From Angustibacter luteus (GTDB taxonomy: Bacteria; Actinomycetota; Actinomycetes; Actinomycetales; Angustibacteraceae), in the NCBI RefSeq assembly GCF_039541115.1, contig NZ_BAABFP010000008.1, forward strand, positions 1 through 64,000: DNA of 64,000 bases, read 5' to 3'. Under the pieces are notes generated by a model that had not been told where the DNA came from, did no database searches, and saw nothing but the letters and a program-made list of their open reading frames with translations. Below are positions 16,401 to 24,335 of the stretch, piece by piece. The position numbers and the translations under genes were made by a program. Every line of letters begins with the position of its first letter. Position 1 is the first letter of the stretch.

Positions 16401-18200
16401 GGTACCTCCGGCGGCTCCGCGGGTGACCCCGGCGCCGAGCGTCAGGTCGTCGAAGCCGGCCGAGTTGTAGGCCGTCGTCGCCGAGCTCTCCCCCAGCCGC
16501 CAGTACTGGCTGGCGCCGTCCGCCAGCACGCCGTCGGCGTAGGCGCTGGCCGCGCCGCCGTTCACCACCACGGTCACGTTCTCGCTGGTGGCCGTGTTCC
16601 CGAGCGGGTCGGTGACGACGAGCCGGTACCGGTGCGTGCTGCCGTTGACCAGCCCGCGGTCGATGAAGCCCATCGGTGGGCGCAGCCAGAACGTGGACTT
16701 CTGCTTGCCCGTGTAGATCGGGTGCGCCGTGTCGTTGTCGCGCACGAGGTCGTAGCTGAGCTCCTCGTTGTCGCGGTCCCAGTTCGCCGGCCACGCCACC
16801 CGGACCGAGCCGGAGGACAGGGAGACCGCGTTGGGGTTCAGCGCCGCGCCCTTGACGACCGGGCCCTGCACGTTCGGTGCGATCGAGCGCTTGGCGAACC
16901 GCACGATGCCCTGCTGCGCCACGCCGTTCACCCGGGGGAACTCGCCGCCCATGACGACGTAGTCGCTGTTGCCGGTGACGGTCCAGGCCGCCTGCGTCTG
17001 GCCGGTGAAGCTCCCCGCGTCCAGCGTGGGCCACCAGCGCAGCAGGTCCGGAGCCGGGTAGCCGGCCCAGTTGTAGTAGCCGTAGGGGTCGTTCGTCACG
17101 GTCGTCTTCGCGTCCTTGGTGAACGCCATCGCGCGCTGGAACGACCACGGCGTGGTCTGCGGGAACTGGCCGATGTTGCCGCAGTAGTGCGAGTGCCCGA
17201 CGCCGTAGACGGCGTCCGCCCCCGCCCAGACCCAGTAGGTGTCGCCGTGGCAGTCGTCGATCCAGTTGATCGCGCCGGTGGTCGGGTCGGCCGCGACGAT
17301 GCCCTCCAGGTTGCCGTTCGACCCGTAGACGTAGCCGCTGCCGAAGATCTGCTGGCCGTCCGTCGTGAGCGAGAGCATGGCCGCGTCGGTGCCCCAGTTC
17401 TGGACCGTCGCGTTCATCGCCCACGGCATGCTGGCGCCCGTGTTCAGGTCGACCTTGGCGCTGCCGCGGGCCTGCTGGCCGTTCATGTTGCCGAAGTTGC
17501 CGGCCAGCACCATGCCGTCACCGGCCGGGGTCAGGACCATCGACATGACGTCCTTGTCGGCGACCGGTGCCCAGCTGGTCACCGCGCCGTCCGAGGCACG
17601 GAAGGCGGCCAGGCGCGAGCGCGGCGCGCCGGCGCTGCTGAAGCCGCCACCGGCGTACACCGTGGTGTTCGTCGCGACGAGGGTGCGCACCTTGTAGTCC
17701 GTGCCGGGGTTGAAGGTCGTGATCAGCGCGCCGGTGGCGGTGCTGTACGCCGCGATGCGGTACCGGTTCACCCCGTTGGCCGTGGTGAAGTCACCGCCGA
17801 CGTAGATGCGGCTGCCGTCGGGCGAGGCCGCGACGGTGAGCACCTGGCGGTTCAGGTTCGGTGCGAAGGAGGTGATCAGCGCGCCGGTCTGCAGGTTGTA
17901 GGCCAGCAGGTTGTTGCGGGGCGTCTCGTTCGTCCCGGCCGGTGAGCCGGCCGGACGCGCCGACGTGAACGACCCGCCCGCGTACACGGTGTTGCCGACG
18001 ATGACCTGGGACCAGACGACTCCGTTGACCTGGACGGTCGGGAGTGCGTCGGCGCTGACCGTGGGGACGGTGCCGGCCGGCGGGGTGGTATCCGCGTGCG
18101 CGGCGCCGGCGGGGAGGGCGACCAGCGCGGTGACCGCCAGTACGGCAGCCACGGTGGCCAAGGTGAACGTCTTGGCGGCGCGGGCGATAGCTGAGCTCAT
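13500..18200 (-). CDS. Giant secreted beta-propeller / 2x LamG / 4x PKD protein
   Basis: A 1566-aa exported protein. Residues 1 to about 37 are a Sec signal peptide ending AAHA-D. About 40-440 form a propeller of repeated blades (VYAGGSFT, IYVGGDFT, VYAGGGFS) with a Cys pair near residues 315-345 (DDCHGD, HYCGNIG) that could form a disulfide. About 445-550 is an Fn3-like domain. Two LamG domains follow (about 553-777 and 790-1005; QYWRLGES and LYWRLGDA starts). Four PKD domains (about 1010-1350; WDFGDG, WNFGDG, WSFGDG, WTFGDS) and a C-terminal concanavalin-like module (about 1355-1566) complete it. No sortase signal or membrane anchor is seen. I infer a matrix or carbohydrate-binding scaffold for the polysaccharide made here. 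ATG at 18200 has AAGGAAGC upstream. Confidence 0.9.
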   Translation of the reverse strand: MSSAIARAAKTFTLATVAAVLAVTALVALPAGAAHADTTPPAGTVPTVSADALPTVQVNGVVWSQVIVGNTVYAGGSFTSARPAGSPAGTNETPRNNLLAYNLQTGALITSFAPNLNRQVLTVAASPDGSRIYVGGDFTTANGVNRYRIAAYSTATGALITTFNPGTDYKVRTLVATNTTVYAGGGFSSAGAPRSRLAAFRASDGAVTSWAPVADKDVMSMVLTPAGDGMVLAGNFGNMNGQQARGSAKVDLNTGASMPWAMNATVQNWGTDAAMLSLTTDGQQIFGSGYVYGSNGNLEGIVAADPTTGAINWIDDCHGDTYWVWAGADAVYGVGHSHYCGNIGQFPQTTPWSFQRAMAFTKDAKTTVTNDPYGYYNWAGYPAPDLLRWWPTLDAGSFTGQTQAAWTVTGNSDYVVMGGEFPRVNGVAQQGIVRFAKRSIAPNVQGPVVKGAALNPNAVSLSSGSVRVAWPANWDRDNEELSYDLVRDNDTAHPIYTGKQKSTFWLRPPMGFIDRGLVNGSTHRYRLVVTDPLGNTATSENVTVVVNGGAASAYADGVLADGASQYWRLGESSATTAYNSAGFDDLTLGAGVTRGAAGGTGDADKASTFNGTDTAFGVNSQPVTAPDTFSAEAWFKTTTTSGGKILGFGGSTTGLSGNYDRHVYMTNDGKLTFGTWLGFPAIVTSAQSYNDGQWHHVVGTLGSAGEFLYVDGKRVGANGGIHSGQPYDGYWRIGGDNIGGWPGDKSSNGFQGDIDDVAIYPSQLTFAQVRSHYSLSGRTLPGTRPADTYGQAVYDAEPDLYWRLGDAAGTAVDSTPNGQDGAYTGGVTQGGPSAVTGGPTGSATFDGSTGGVYSSQQANNPQTFTEELWFRTGTHVGGKLIGFGNTQAGYSSGYDRHVYMEDDGRLTFGTWLGFTNTVSSPLAYNDNSWHHMVAEGSSSGLKLYVDGGLVASNSTGGAQDYAGYWRIGGDSDWGGTSAYFNGDLDEVAVYSSLLTDAQVSQHYSLGKGIVPNQSPTAAFGSTTTDLKVDFDATGSHDPDGTIAGYAWDFGDGAHDTGATPSHTYADPGTHQVVLTVTDNQGATAQVTQAVVTTAPNQAPTAAFTATPTNLSVAFDGSTSHDGDGSVVSYAWNFGDGATDTGITTSHTYTDPGTYVVKLTVADDDGATNLTQQSVVVTAPANVNPVAAFTVTKSNLHVAVNATTSHDPDGSISSYEWSFGDGSTDTGVTSAHDYAAGDTYVVTLKVTDNRGGTNTTTQSVTVAPAPANVPPTAAFTATPTDLTASFDASGSADPDGSVVAWSWTFGDSTTGSGKITSHPYSAPGTYPVVLTVTDNQGATATKSGSVTVTAPVVNPFYAQDLFGRTVVNGLGTADKGGPWTLSGGNTNFSVASGQARLKLAKAGSTVTANLDGVSATSTEVVVDVVADSAQTGGGTFIGVTGRKVGANTYAAKVKLLADGRVNLSLVSVVGTTETALRSLTVTGLTNSPSTPLRIRLQVFGTTPTTVRAKIWPVGGTEPTAWTASATDSSATLQAAGSVGLNAYLSGTSTNVPENVIVDNFAAGPLNP

Positions 18201-18258
18201 GAGCTTCCTTCATGTCGCAGCGTTGACGGCCCCTGCTGACCGCCCCTGTGGAACACGT

Positions 18259-18266
18259 CGAACGTA
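18259..18266 (-). promoter_or_regulatory. CGAACGTA promoter/leader element (copy 1)
   Basis: The plus-strand 8-mer CGAACGTA (TACGTTCG in gene direction) starts 59 nt before the ATG at 18200. The same 8-mer lies at 55 and 57 nt before two other locus genes (21586 and 25946). Here and in copy 2 it is preceded, in gene direction, by GTTGCGC. The role, as promoter element or 5'-leader element, is unknown. Confidence 0.4.
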
Positions 18267-18278
18267 ACTGCGCGCAAC

Positions 18279-18311
18279 GGACCCCGTCCGGCGAATGGCC
18301 AAACGGGGTCC
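18279..18311 (-). terminator. Terminator hairpin after the 1082-aa gene
   Basis: In gene direction, GGACCCCGTTTGGC and GCCGGACGGGGTCC pair over 14 bp (two G-U) around a 5-nt loop CATTC, 27 bp beyond the stop at 18338. It separates the two giant genes and lies just upstream of the promoter region of the 1566-aa gene. Confidence 0.7.
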
Positions 18312-18316
18312 GAAGT

Positions 18317-18331
18317 ACTACGCAGCGTAAC
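18317..18331. promoter_or_regulatory. BldD-like box, one mismatch
   Basis: ACTACGCAGCGTAAC matches nTnACnC(A/T)GnGTnAn except C for the first T. It is centred about 124 bp before the ATG at 18200. In gene direction GTTACGCTGCGTAGTACT aligns with the box before the paralogue (GTAACTCAGGGTAGTATT), including the same mismatch and the adjacent -10-like bases. Confidence 0.5.
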
Positions 18332-18337
18332 TAGTTG

Positions 18338-21300
18338 TTATGGCAAGTCGACGTGCCGGACGTGCAGCTCGTCCACCGTGAGCGTCATCGGGGCGTTGGT
18401 GACCGAGCCGGACAGGTACCCCTGGACGGCGACGCCGCCGGGGTTCTGCAGGTCGGCCGTCGCGTCCGTGGCACTGACGTTCCAGGTAGCCGGCTCGGCG
18501 TCCCCGGCCTTCCAGACCCTGGCCCGCACGGTGGTGGGCGAGGCGCCGATCGTCTGGATGCGCACGTGGAACACGTCGCCGGGCTGGACCCCGGACGCCG
18601 CGGTGACCGCGGTGGCGATGGCCGTGTCGGTGCCCGCCACGGTGCGCGAGAGCCCGAGGGTCAGCCGCCCGTCGGCGAGGAAGCGCATCTTCGCCCGGTA
18701 GTCGGTGGTCGCCGTGATCCGACGGCCGATCACGGACACGTACGTGCCGCCACCGGTCTGGGCCTTGTCGAGCGAGACGTCCACGACGGTGTCCGCGCTC
18801 GGGTCGCCGATCCCGGCCAGGGCCGCCGTGAGCGTGGCACCGGCCGCCATCTTCAGCTTGCCTGCGCTGCCGTCCACCGAGAAGTTGGCGTTCCCGCCGG
18901 AGATCGTCCAGGCACCGCCGAGGTCGGCGGGGCCGAAGCCGGAGGCGACCGTCCGGGAGAACGTGTCGTCCGCCACCACACCGGACACCGGCGCCACGAC
19001 GGTGACCGCCTTGGTGATCGACCCGGTCGCCCCGTCGTCGTCCGTCACGGTCAGCCGGACGTTGTAGGTCCCGCCCGCCGGGAAGGTGTGGCTCGGCGTG
19101 GCGGACGTCGAGGTGCCGCCGTCGTCGAAGTTCCAGCTGTACCCGGTGATCGTGCCGTCCGTGTCGCTCGAGGCGGTGCCGTCGAACGCGGCGTCCAAGC
19201 CGCTGGCGGTGTTGCTGAACGCCGCGGTCGGCGCGTCGTTCACGTTCGGCGGGTGGTACTCGCTGGCCACCGTCGCGGCGGACACCTGACGGTTGAAGAC
19301 GGCGATGTCGTCGATCGTGCCCGCGAGGTAGGACGACGTCGGCGCGCCGGTCCACCCGCTGAGGGTGTCACCGATCCGCCAGTACCCGGTCAGCACGCTG
19401 GCCGAGGTCACCGTCGGGGCGGAGGCCACCTGGACGCCGTCGACGTACAGCACCTGACCGGCGCTGCCGAGGGTGGCGACCACGTGGTGCCACTGCCCGT
19501 TGTTGACGACGCCCGGGCTGGTCAGGATGCGGTTCACCCCGGACTGCCGGGCCCCGAACGAGATCTTGCCGTCGTTGCGCAGCCACACGTTGCGGTCGGT
19601 CGTCGTGCTGTTGCCGCTGGCCGCCGTGCCGGCGCCGAGGATCTTCCCGCCACGCGTCGTGGTGGTCTTCACCCAGGCGCCGATGCTGAACGCGCCGGGC
19701 ATCGCCGCGGAGGCGCGGGTGGCCCCTCGACCGTTGCTCGTCCCGTCGAACAACGACGCCGGGTCGCTGTCGCCGGTGATCGCACCGGCCTGTCCGCCGC
19801 TGACGCCGGTGCCGAGCACCAGGTCGTCCACGCCGGCCCAGTCGTGCGCGATCGCCTCGGACTCACCCAACCGCCAGTACTCGGTCGGTCCGTCCGCGAG
19901 GACCTGACGGGCCGACGAGCTGAGGCCCGCGGCCGAGGCGACGGTGATCTGCTGGTTCTCGCTCAGCGAGGTGTTGCCCAGCGGGTCGGTCACCGTGAGG
20001 CGGTAGCGGTGGGTCGAGCCCGGGGCCACCCCGGTGTCGATGAACGAGAGCCGCGGCAGCGTCCAGAAGTTGGAGACCACGGTCTGCTGCCACACGGGGT
20101 TGGCCGTGTCGTTGTCCCGGATCAGCTTGTAGACCAGGGTGTCGTTGTCCCGGTCCCAGGTCGCGGGGAAGGTGAACCGCACGGTGCCCGGCTGGTACGA
20201 CTGCATGTCCGGGTTGAGCGCGGCGCCGCCACGGTTCACCGGGCCGGACTGGTTCGGTCCCAGGGCCCGGGTGGTGAAGCGCGCCAGCCCTTGCTGCGGG
20301 ACGCCGTCGACGCGGGGGAACTCGCCACCGATCACCACGTAGTCGCTGTTGCCGGTGATGTTCCAGGCCGCCTGGCCCTGCCCGGTGAAGGTGCCGGCCT
20401 CGGGGTCCGGGAACCAGTGCAGCAGGTTCGGGCGGGGGTTGCCCTCCCAGTTGGTGTAGTTGCCGGTGGTGTTCCTGGTGATCGTCCCGCCGACCGTCTT
20501 GGTCCAGGCCAGCGCGTGGTGGTGGGTGCGCGGGTTCGTCTCGGGGTACCCGCCGACGTTCCCGCAGAAGTGCACGTGCCCGATGGAGTAGACGACGTCA
20601 GGCATGCCGCCGTACGCGGAGTACGTGTCGCCGTGGCAGTCCTCCATCCAGACCAGCGCACCGCTGTTCGGGTTGGCTGCGAAGGTGCCCTCGAAGTTGC
20701 CGCCCGAGCCGAACACGTAGCCAGTGCCGTACACGTTCGTGCCGTCCGTGGACAGGCTCGTGATCCCCGCGTTCGCGCCGGCGTCCATGATCTTCTGGTT
20801 GGCCGCCCAGGGCAGGACCGCCCCGGTGCTGGCGTCGAGCGCGCCCAGCCCGTACGCCGCCACCCCGCTCAGCTGGGTGAACACCCCACCGACGACGAGT
20901 CGGCTGCCGTCCGGGCTCATCACCATGGCGCCGACCGCGGCGTTGGCCGTCGGAGCCCAGGGCAGGACCGCGCCGGTGATGGCGTCCACCGCGCCCAGGT
21001 TGGTGCGCACCGTGGAGCTCAGACCGGAGAAGGAGCCCGCGATGTACAGCGTCGTGTTGGTCGCCGTCAGCGCGCGGACCTTGTAGTCCACGCCGGGGCT
21101 GAACGAGCTGATGATCTGGCCGGTCGCGGTGTTGTAGGCCGCGATGCGGTACCGCTTCAGCCCGTTGGCCATCGTGAAGTCGCCGCCGACGTACAGCCGG
21201 GAGCCGTCCGGCGAGGCCGCCACGGTCATCACCTGCGCGTTCAGGTCGGGCGCGAAGCTGGTGATCAGCTCGCCGGTGGTGATGTCGTAGGCGAGCAGGT

Positions 21301-21586
21301 TGTTGCGGGTCACCTCGCCGGTACCGGCCGGGGCGCCGGCCGGACGTGCACTGGTGAACCGGCCGCCGGCGTAGACCGTGTTGCCGACCACCACCTGGGA
21401 CCACACGACGCCGTTGATCTGCACCGTGGGCAGGATGTCGGCGCCGACGGTCTGCGGGACCCCGGGCGCAGGGTTGGTGTCCGCCAGCGCCTGCGAGGGC
21501 AGCACCAGGGCGGTCAGCCCGGTGAGCAGCAGGGCGGCGACGGGCGCCAGGGCGACCAGGGCGCGAGGGCGGCGATTGGTGAGCAT
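18338..21586 (-). CDS. Giant secreted beta-propeller / LamG / PKD protein (paralogue)
   Basis: A 1082-aa exported paralogue of the neighbouring 1566-aa protein. Signal peptide residues 1-36 (LTGLTALVLPSQALA), propeller about 38-440 with the same Cys pair (EDCHGD, HFCGNVG), an Fn3-like segment about 450-550, one LamG (about 564-775, EYWRLGES), one PKD (about 782-865, WNFDDG, so the usual FGDG is altered) and the C-terminal concanavalin-like module (about 873-1082). I choose ATG 21586, not GTG 21637, because GGGGA lies six bases before it and the protein then begins directly with a signal peptide; the upstream motif spacing also then equals that of the paralogue. Tandem duplication with later domain gain or loss is likely. 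The role is presumably extracellular matrix binding. Confidence 0.88.
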   Translation of the reverse strand: MLTNRRPRALVALAPVAALLLTGLTALVLPSQALADTNPAPGVPQTVGADILPTVQINGVVWSQVVVGNTVYAGGRFTSARPAGAPAGTGEVTRNNLLAYDITTGELITSFAPDLNAQVMTVAASPDGSRLYVGGDFTMANGLKRYRIAAYNTATGQIISSFSPGVDYKVRALTATNTTLYIAGSFSGLSSTVRTNLGAVDAITGAVLPWAPTANAAVGAMVMSPDGSRLVVGGVFTQLSGVAAYGLGALDASTGAVLPWAANQKIMDAGANAGITSLSTDGTNVYGTGYVFGSGGNFEGTFAANPNSGALVWMEDCHGDTYSAYGGMPDVVYSIGHVHFCGNVGGYPETNPRTHHHALAWTKTVGGTITRNTTGNYTNWEGNPRPNLLHWFPDPEAGTFTGQGQAAWNITGNSDYVVIGGEFPRVDGVPQQGLARFTTRALGPNQSGPVNRGGAALNPDMQSYQPGTVRFTFPATWDRDNDTLVYKLIRDNDTANPVWQQTVVSNFWTLPRLSFIDTGVAPGSTHRYRLTVTDPLGNTSLSENQQITVASAAGLSSSARQVLADGPTEYWRLGESEAIAHDWAGVDDLVLGTGVSGGQAGAITGDSDPASLFDGTSNGRGATRASAAMPGAFSIGAWVKTTTTRGGKILGAGTAASGNSTTTDRNVWLRNDGKISFGARQSGVNRILTSPGVVNNGQWHHVVATLGSAGQVLYVDGVQVASAPTVTSASVLTGYWRIGDTLSGWTGAPTSSYLAGTIDDIAVFNRQVSAATVASEYHPPNVNDAPTAAFSNTASGLDAAFDGTASSDTDGTITGYSWNFDDGGTSTSATPSHTFPAGGTYNVRLTVTDDDGATGSITKAVTVVAPVSGVVADDTFSRTVASGFGPADLGGAWTISGGNANFSVDGSAGKLKMAAGATLTAALAGIGDPSADTVVDVSLDKAQTGGGTYVSVIGRRITATTDYRAKMRFLADGRLTLGLSRTVAGTDTAIATAVTAASGVQPGDVFHVRIQTIGASPTTVRARVWKAGDAEPATWNVSATDATADLQNPGGVAVQGYLSGSVTNAPMTLTVDELHVRHVDLP

Positions 21587-21640
21587 GTGGTGTCCCCAGC
21601 GGTGCGATGGTGCGCGCCGCGAGATCGCGGCGCTCACCAG

Positions 21641-21648
21641 CGAACGTA
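21641..21648 (-). promoter_or_regulatory. CGAACGTA promoter/leader element (copy 2)
   Basis: CGAACGTA on the plus strand starts 55 nt before the preferred ATG at 21586, matching the 57-59 nt spacing at the other two genes that carry it. It abuts a BldD-like sequence at 21646-21660. Confidence 0.4.
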
Positions 21649-21660
21649 ACGCTGCGCAAC
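21646..21660. promoter_or_regulatory. BldD-like box, one mismatch (promoter-proximal)
   Basis: GTAACGCTGCGCAAC fits nTnACnC(A/T)GnGTnAn except C for the second T. A more degenerate version (GTAACTGCGCGCAAC, 18264-18278) lies at the equivalent place before the paralogue at 18200. Confidence 0.4.
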
Positions 21661-21697
21661 ATTTCTCGCTGGAAAATCACCAATCTCGTGGGATAAT

Positions 21698-21712
21698 ACT
21701 ACCCTGAGTTAC
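21698..21712. promoter_or_regulatory. BldD-like box, one mismatch (promoter-distal)
   Basis: ACTACCCTGAGTTAC matches the BldD consensus except C for the first T. It is centred about 119 bp before ATG 21586. In gene direction it ends in TAGTATTATC, so a TATTAT -10-like hexamer (21693-21698) directly adjoins the box, a repression-type arrangement. Confidence 0.5.
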
Positions 21713-21718
21713 TGATGA

Positions 21719-22342
21719 TCACGCGGAAGCGTCTCCGCGGAGCAGCACGACCGGCTTCGTCGGGTCGTAGCTGACGTTCAGCTCGACCGATCCGCGCGAC
21801 GACTTCGGCACCAGCCAGACGTACGTGGCGCTCGCGTCCTGACCGGCCTTGACCGAGCCGGTCCAGGGCTTGGACGGCGGTGACGAGCTGTCCACCGCCG
21901 GCGTCGCCGCCTTGCCGTACGACGCCGTCACCACCGCGTTGCCGAGGTCCAGTGTCGTGGGGGTCCCGTTGTGCAGCTGCAGCGTGATGGCGACCGCCGA
22001 CCCGCTCAGCTCGCCCGGCCCTCGACCCTTGACCGTCACCGCCTTGACCGACGAGACGTGCACCGTGACCCCGCTGCCGAAGGTTGCCGTGGAGCGCAGC
22101 GGCTGCGCCTTGTGCGTGGGGCGGGCACTGCCGGCCACACCGGTCGTGGGAGCGGACGAGGTCGAGGCCGACGGGCCTGACGTCGTACCGCCCGGCGTCG
22201 TCGACGAGCCGGTCGGCTGGGCGCTGGCGGTGGCGGACGTGCCCGAACCGGCAGTCGGGTTGCCGTCGGAGCCGGAGCAGCCGGCGAGGAGCCCGCCCAC
22301 CACCACCAGCCCCGTCACGGTCGCGAGTGCGACTCGGGTCAT
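21719..22342 (-). CDS. Putative lipoprotein with DUF4352-like C-terminal domain
   Basis: A 207-aa predicted lipoprotein. The lipobox LLAGC places the modified Cys at residue 22. Residues about 23-75 are a Ser/Thr/Gly/Pro-rich linker and about 80-205 form a beta-rich domain (ITLQLHNGTPTTLDLG, ASYGKAATPA) resembling DUF4352-type immunoglobulin-like domains. It lies 16 bp after the CDP-alcohol phosphatidyltransferase gene, so it is probably the last gene of the operon starting at 25946. It may bind or anchor material at the outer face of the membrane. No enzymatic motif is seen. Confidence 0.75.
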   Translation of the reverse strand: MTRVALATVTGLVVVGGLLAGCSGSDGNPTAGSGTSATASAQPTGSSTTPGGTTSGPSASTSSAPTTGVAGSARPTHKAQPLRSTATFGSGVTVHVSSVKAVTVKGRGPGELSGSAVAITLQLHNGTPTTLDLGNAVVTASYGKAATPAVDSSSPPSKPWTGSVKAGQDASATYVWLVPKSSRGSVELNVSYDPTKPVVLLRGDASA

Positions 22343-22358
22343 CCGTCGTGCCTCCTGG

Positions 22359-23120
22359 TCATCGCGGCGCCGGACCTGCCAGCGCCTGCATGTCGTGGAA
22401 CCACTTCACCACGGCAAGCGCCAGGAATCCGGCGTTCGCGAGGAAGAACAGGCAATACACAGGGAAGAACGCCGCGGGCACACCGAACAGCACGAACGCC
22501 AGGCAGAGGAACCCGTAGTCGGTGGGGATCACCAGCAACGACCGCAGCCGGGACGTGCCGCCCCGCTCGATCGGCACCCCGGTGGCGGCGACCTGCCGCT
22601 GGCGGAGCAGGTCGTTGAGGATCATGCCGAAGAAGGCGACCGACGACACCGCACTGAACGCCAGGGGGACCAGCAGCCAGCCGTCCGCGACGTCGTAGAA
22701 CCGGTACACCGCAACGAGAACGGCCAGGTGCAGCGTGGCGACCTTGCCCGCGTCGAACATGTGGTCCAGCCACTCCCCCGCCGGCGAGCCGCCGCCGCGC
22801 AGCCGGGCGAGCTGGCCGTCCGCGGCGTCCAGGGCGTACCCGAGCACCAGCAGGGCGGCCACCAGCACGCCGACCCACCACTGCGGCCGGACCAGGAACA
22901 CCACGGCGATCGCCGCGTACGTGAAGCAGGCGCTGACCGCGGTGACCTGGTTCGGGGTGCGCCCGAGCAGGTACGCGGCGGCCGCGAACGAGCGCCCCAG
23001 CGGCCGGTTGACGTAGCGCGAGTATGCCGGCGCGCCCTTGGTCGTCTTCTGCGCCTGCGACAGCCGCTGCCTGGTCTCCCGGAAGCCCGGCCGCTCGTTC
23101 GCGGCATCCAGCTGCATCAT
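22359..23120 (-). CDS. CDP-alcohol phosphatidyltransferase family membrane protein
   Basis: A 253-aa integral membrane protein with about six hydrophobic segments and the complete family signature D-x2-DG-x2-AR-x8-G-x3-D-x3-D (DAADGQLAR, then GEWLDHMFD, near residues 98-123). These enzymes move a phospho-alcohol from a CDP-alcohol, or a phosphatidyl group from CDP-diacylglycerol, to an acceptor. Within a polysaccharide locus that also has a TagD-like gene, it may attach a polyol-phosphate or make a lipid anchor such as a phosphatidylinositol-type lipid. The first ATG (23120) overlaps the upstream stop as ATGA, with a second ATG three bases later. The substrate pair is inference. Confidence 0.85.
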   Translation of the reverse strand: MMQLDAANERPGFRETRQRLSQAQKTTKGAPAYSRYVNRPLGRSFAAAAYLLGRTPNQVTAVSACFTYAAIAVVFLVRPQWWVGVLVAALLVLGYALDAADGQLARLRGGGSPAGEWLDHMFDAGKVATLHLAVLVAVYRFYDVADGWLLVPLAFSAVSSVAFFGMILNDLLRQRQVAATGVPIERGGTSRLRSLLVIPTDYGFLCLAFVLFGVPAAFFPVYCLFFLANAGFLALAVVKWFHDMQALAGPAPR

Positions 23121-24289
23121 CGCTCGGCCCCCACTCGGTCAGCCTGGCTCGTCGCCGCGCGCCGGCGTCCGGATGCCCTGTGCCGCAACGGGCCCGAGGC
23201 CGCCAGCCGGGCGCAGAGCTGCTCGTACGCGGCCGTCACGTCGTCCCAGTCGTAGCGGGCCGCGCGCTCGCCCGACGCGACGCCCCGCTCCCGCTCGGCC
23301 TGCGGGTCCGCCTCCGCCTTGGTCACCAGGGCGCGGACGTCCTCCGGCGTGCCGAAGTAGTGTCCGGCCTCGCCCAGCACCTCGCGGTTGAAGACCACGT
23401 CGAACGCCGACACCGGAGCCTGCGCCCCGATCGCCCGCAGCAGGGAGGGGTTCGTGCCACCGACGGAGTGGCCGTGCAGGTAGGTCAGCGAGCCGGCGTA
23501 CAGCTGGTCCAGCAGCTCCTGGTCCCAGATACCGCCGAGCAGCCGCACCCGGTCGTCGGCCAGGGACGTGACCCGCTCGGTGTAGGCGTCGGAGTAGGGC
23601 GCCGAGCCCACGACCACGAGGGGCAGCCGCGCGTCGCTGCGCACGTAGCCCTCGACGACCAGGTCGAGGTGGTTCTCCGGCTCGAAGCGGGCGACCACCA
23701 GGTGGTATCCCCGAGGCGTGAGGTCCAGCTCACCGAGCCGGTCCAGCCGCTCGGGGTCGATGGTGGGGGCGCCGTACGCGATCAGGTCGGTGCCAGCGTC
23801 GAACTCGTCACGGTAGTAGTCCGCGATGCCCTGGGCGTCGGCGATGAGCGCGTCGGACCAGCGCACCGCGAGCGCCTCTGCAGCGCGGTAGTAGCGCCGA
23901 CCGGTCGGTCCCCACTTGCCACGCCGCCACTCCAGGCCGTCGACGTGGGTGGCGACCGGGACCCGCCGGGCGCGCAGCACCGGCAGGAACGGCGAGTTGG
24001 CCGCGTTGAACACCACGACGGCGTCCGGACGGCGCCGGCTCACCAGGTGCAGCACGGAGAGCGCGCTGTGGCTGAGCGTCTCGAGGGAGCGCTTGCGCAG
24101 CGCCGGCAGGTGCACCAGGCGCATCCCGAGGTAGCTGTCGCCGACCTCGGCGTCCCCGCGGCAGTAGACGACGACCTCGTGGCCGCGCTCGACCAGGCGA
24201 CGCCCGACCTCCTCGACGCAGGTCTCGAAACCGCCGTACCGGGCCGGCACGCCACGAGTCCCCACCAGTGCGATGCGCATGCTCGACAT
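23117..24289 (-). CDS. DUF1972 / GT4 glycosyltransferase (WchF-like)
   Basis: About 390 aa. The N-terminus MRIALVGTRGVPARYGGFET is the hallmark of DUF1972 glycosyltransferases, several of which add rhamnose as the second sugar after the initiating phosphoglycosyltransferase. The donor half has HLVVARFEPENHLDLV and LHGHSVGGTNPSLLRA, the usual E-x7-E region being replaced by a GTNPS pattern as in this family. It directly follows the WbaP-like gene, consistent with the second step of assembly. ATG 24289 is a tentative start; ATG 24280 or a GTG further upstream is possible. The stop overlaps the next ATG. Confidence 0.85.
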   Translation of the reverse strand: MSSMRIALVGTRGVPARYGGFETCVEEVGRRLVERGHEVVVYCRGDAEVGDSYLGMRLVHLPALRKRSLETLSHSALSVLHLVSRRRPDAVVVFNAANSPFLPVLRARRVPVATHVDGLEWRRGKWGPTGRRYYRAAEALAVRWSDALIADAQGIADYYRDEFDAGTDLIAYGAPTIDPERLDRLGELDLTPRGYHLVVARFEPENHLDLVVEGYVRSDARLPLVVVGSAPYSDAYTERVTSLADDRVRLLGGIWDQELLDQLYAGSLTYLHGHSVGGTNPSLLRAIGAQAPVSAFDVVFNREVLGEAGHYFGTPEDVRALVTKAEADPQAERERGVASGERAARYDWDDVTAAYEQLCARLAASGPLRHRASGRRRAATSQADRVGAER

Positions 24290-24335
24290 TCTCTCGTACG
24301 GAACGGCGTCCTCGGACGGTCGCAAACCGGAAACC

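Noticed and set aside
14250-17945. 1231-aa plus-strand frame, and a similar 1104-aa frame at 18335-21649
   Set aside because: Both are Arg/Val/Gly-rich low-complexity translations opposite clear propeller/LamG/PKD genes and have no recognisable domain.
21587-21637. Upstream GTG start (21637) for the 1082-aa protein
   Set aside because: It would place 17 charged residues before the signal peptide, lacks a better ribosome site, and breaks the spacing of the shared CGAACGTA element.
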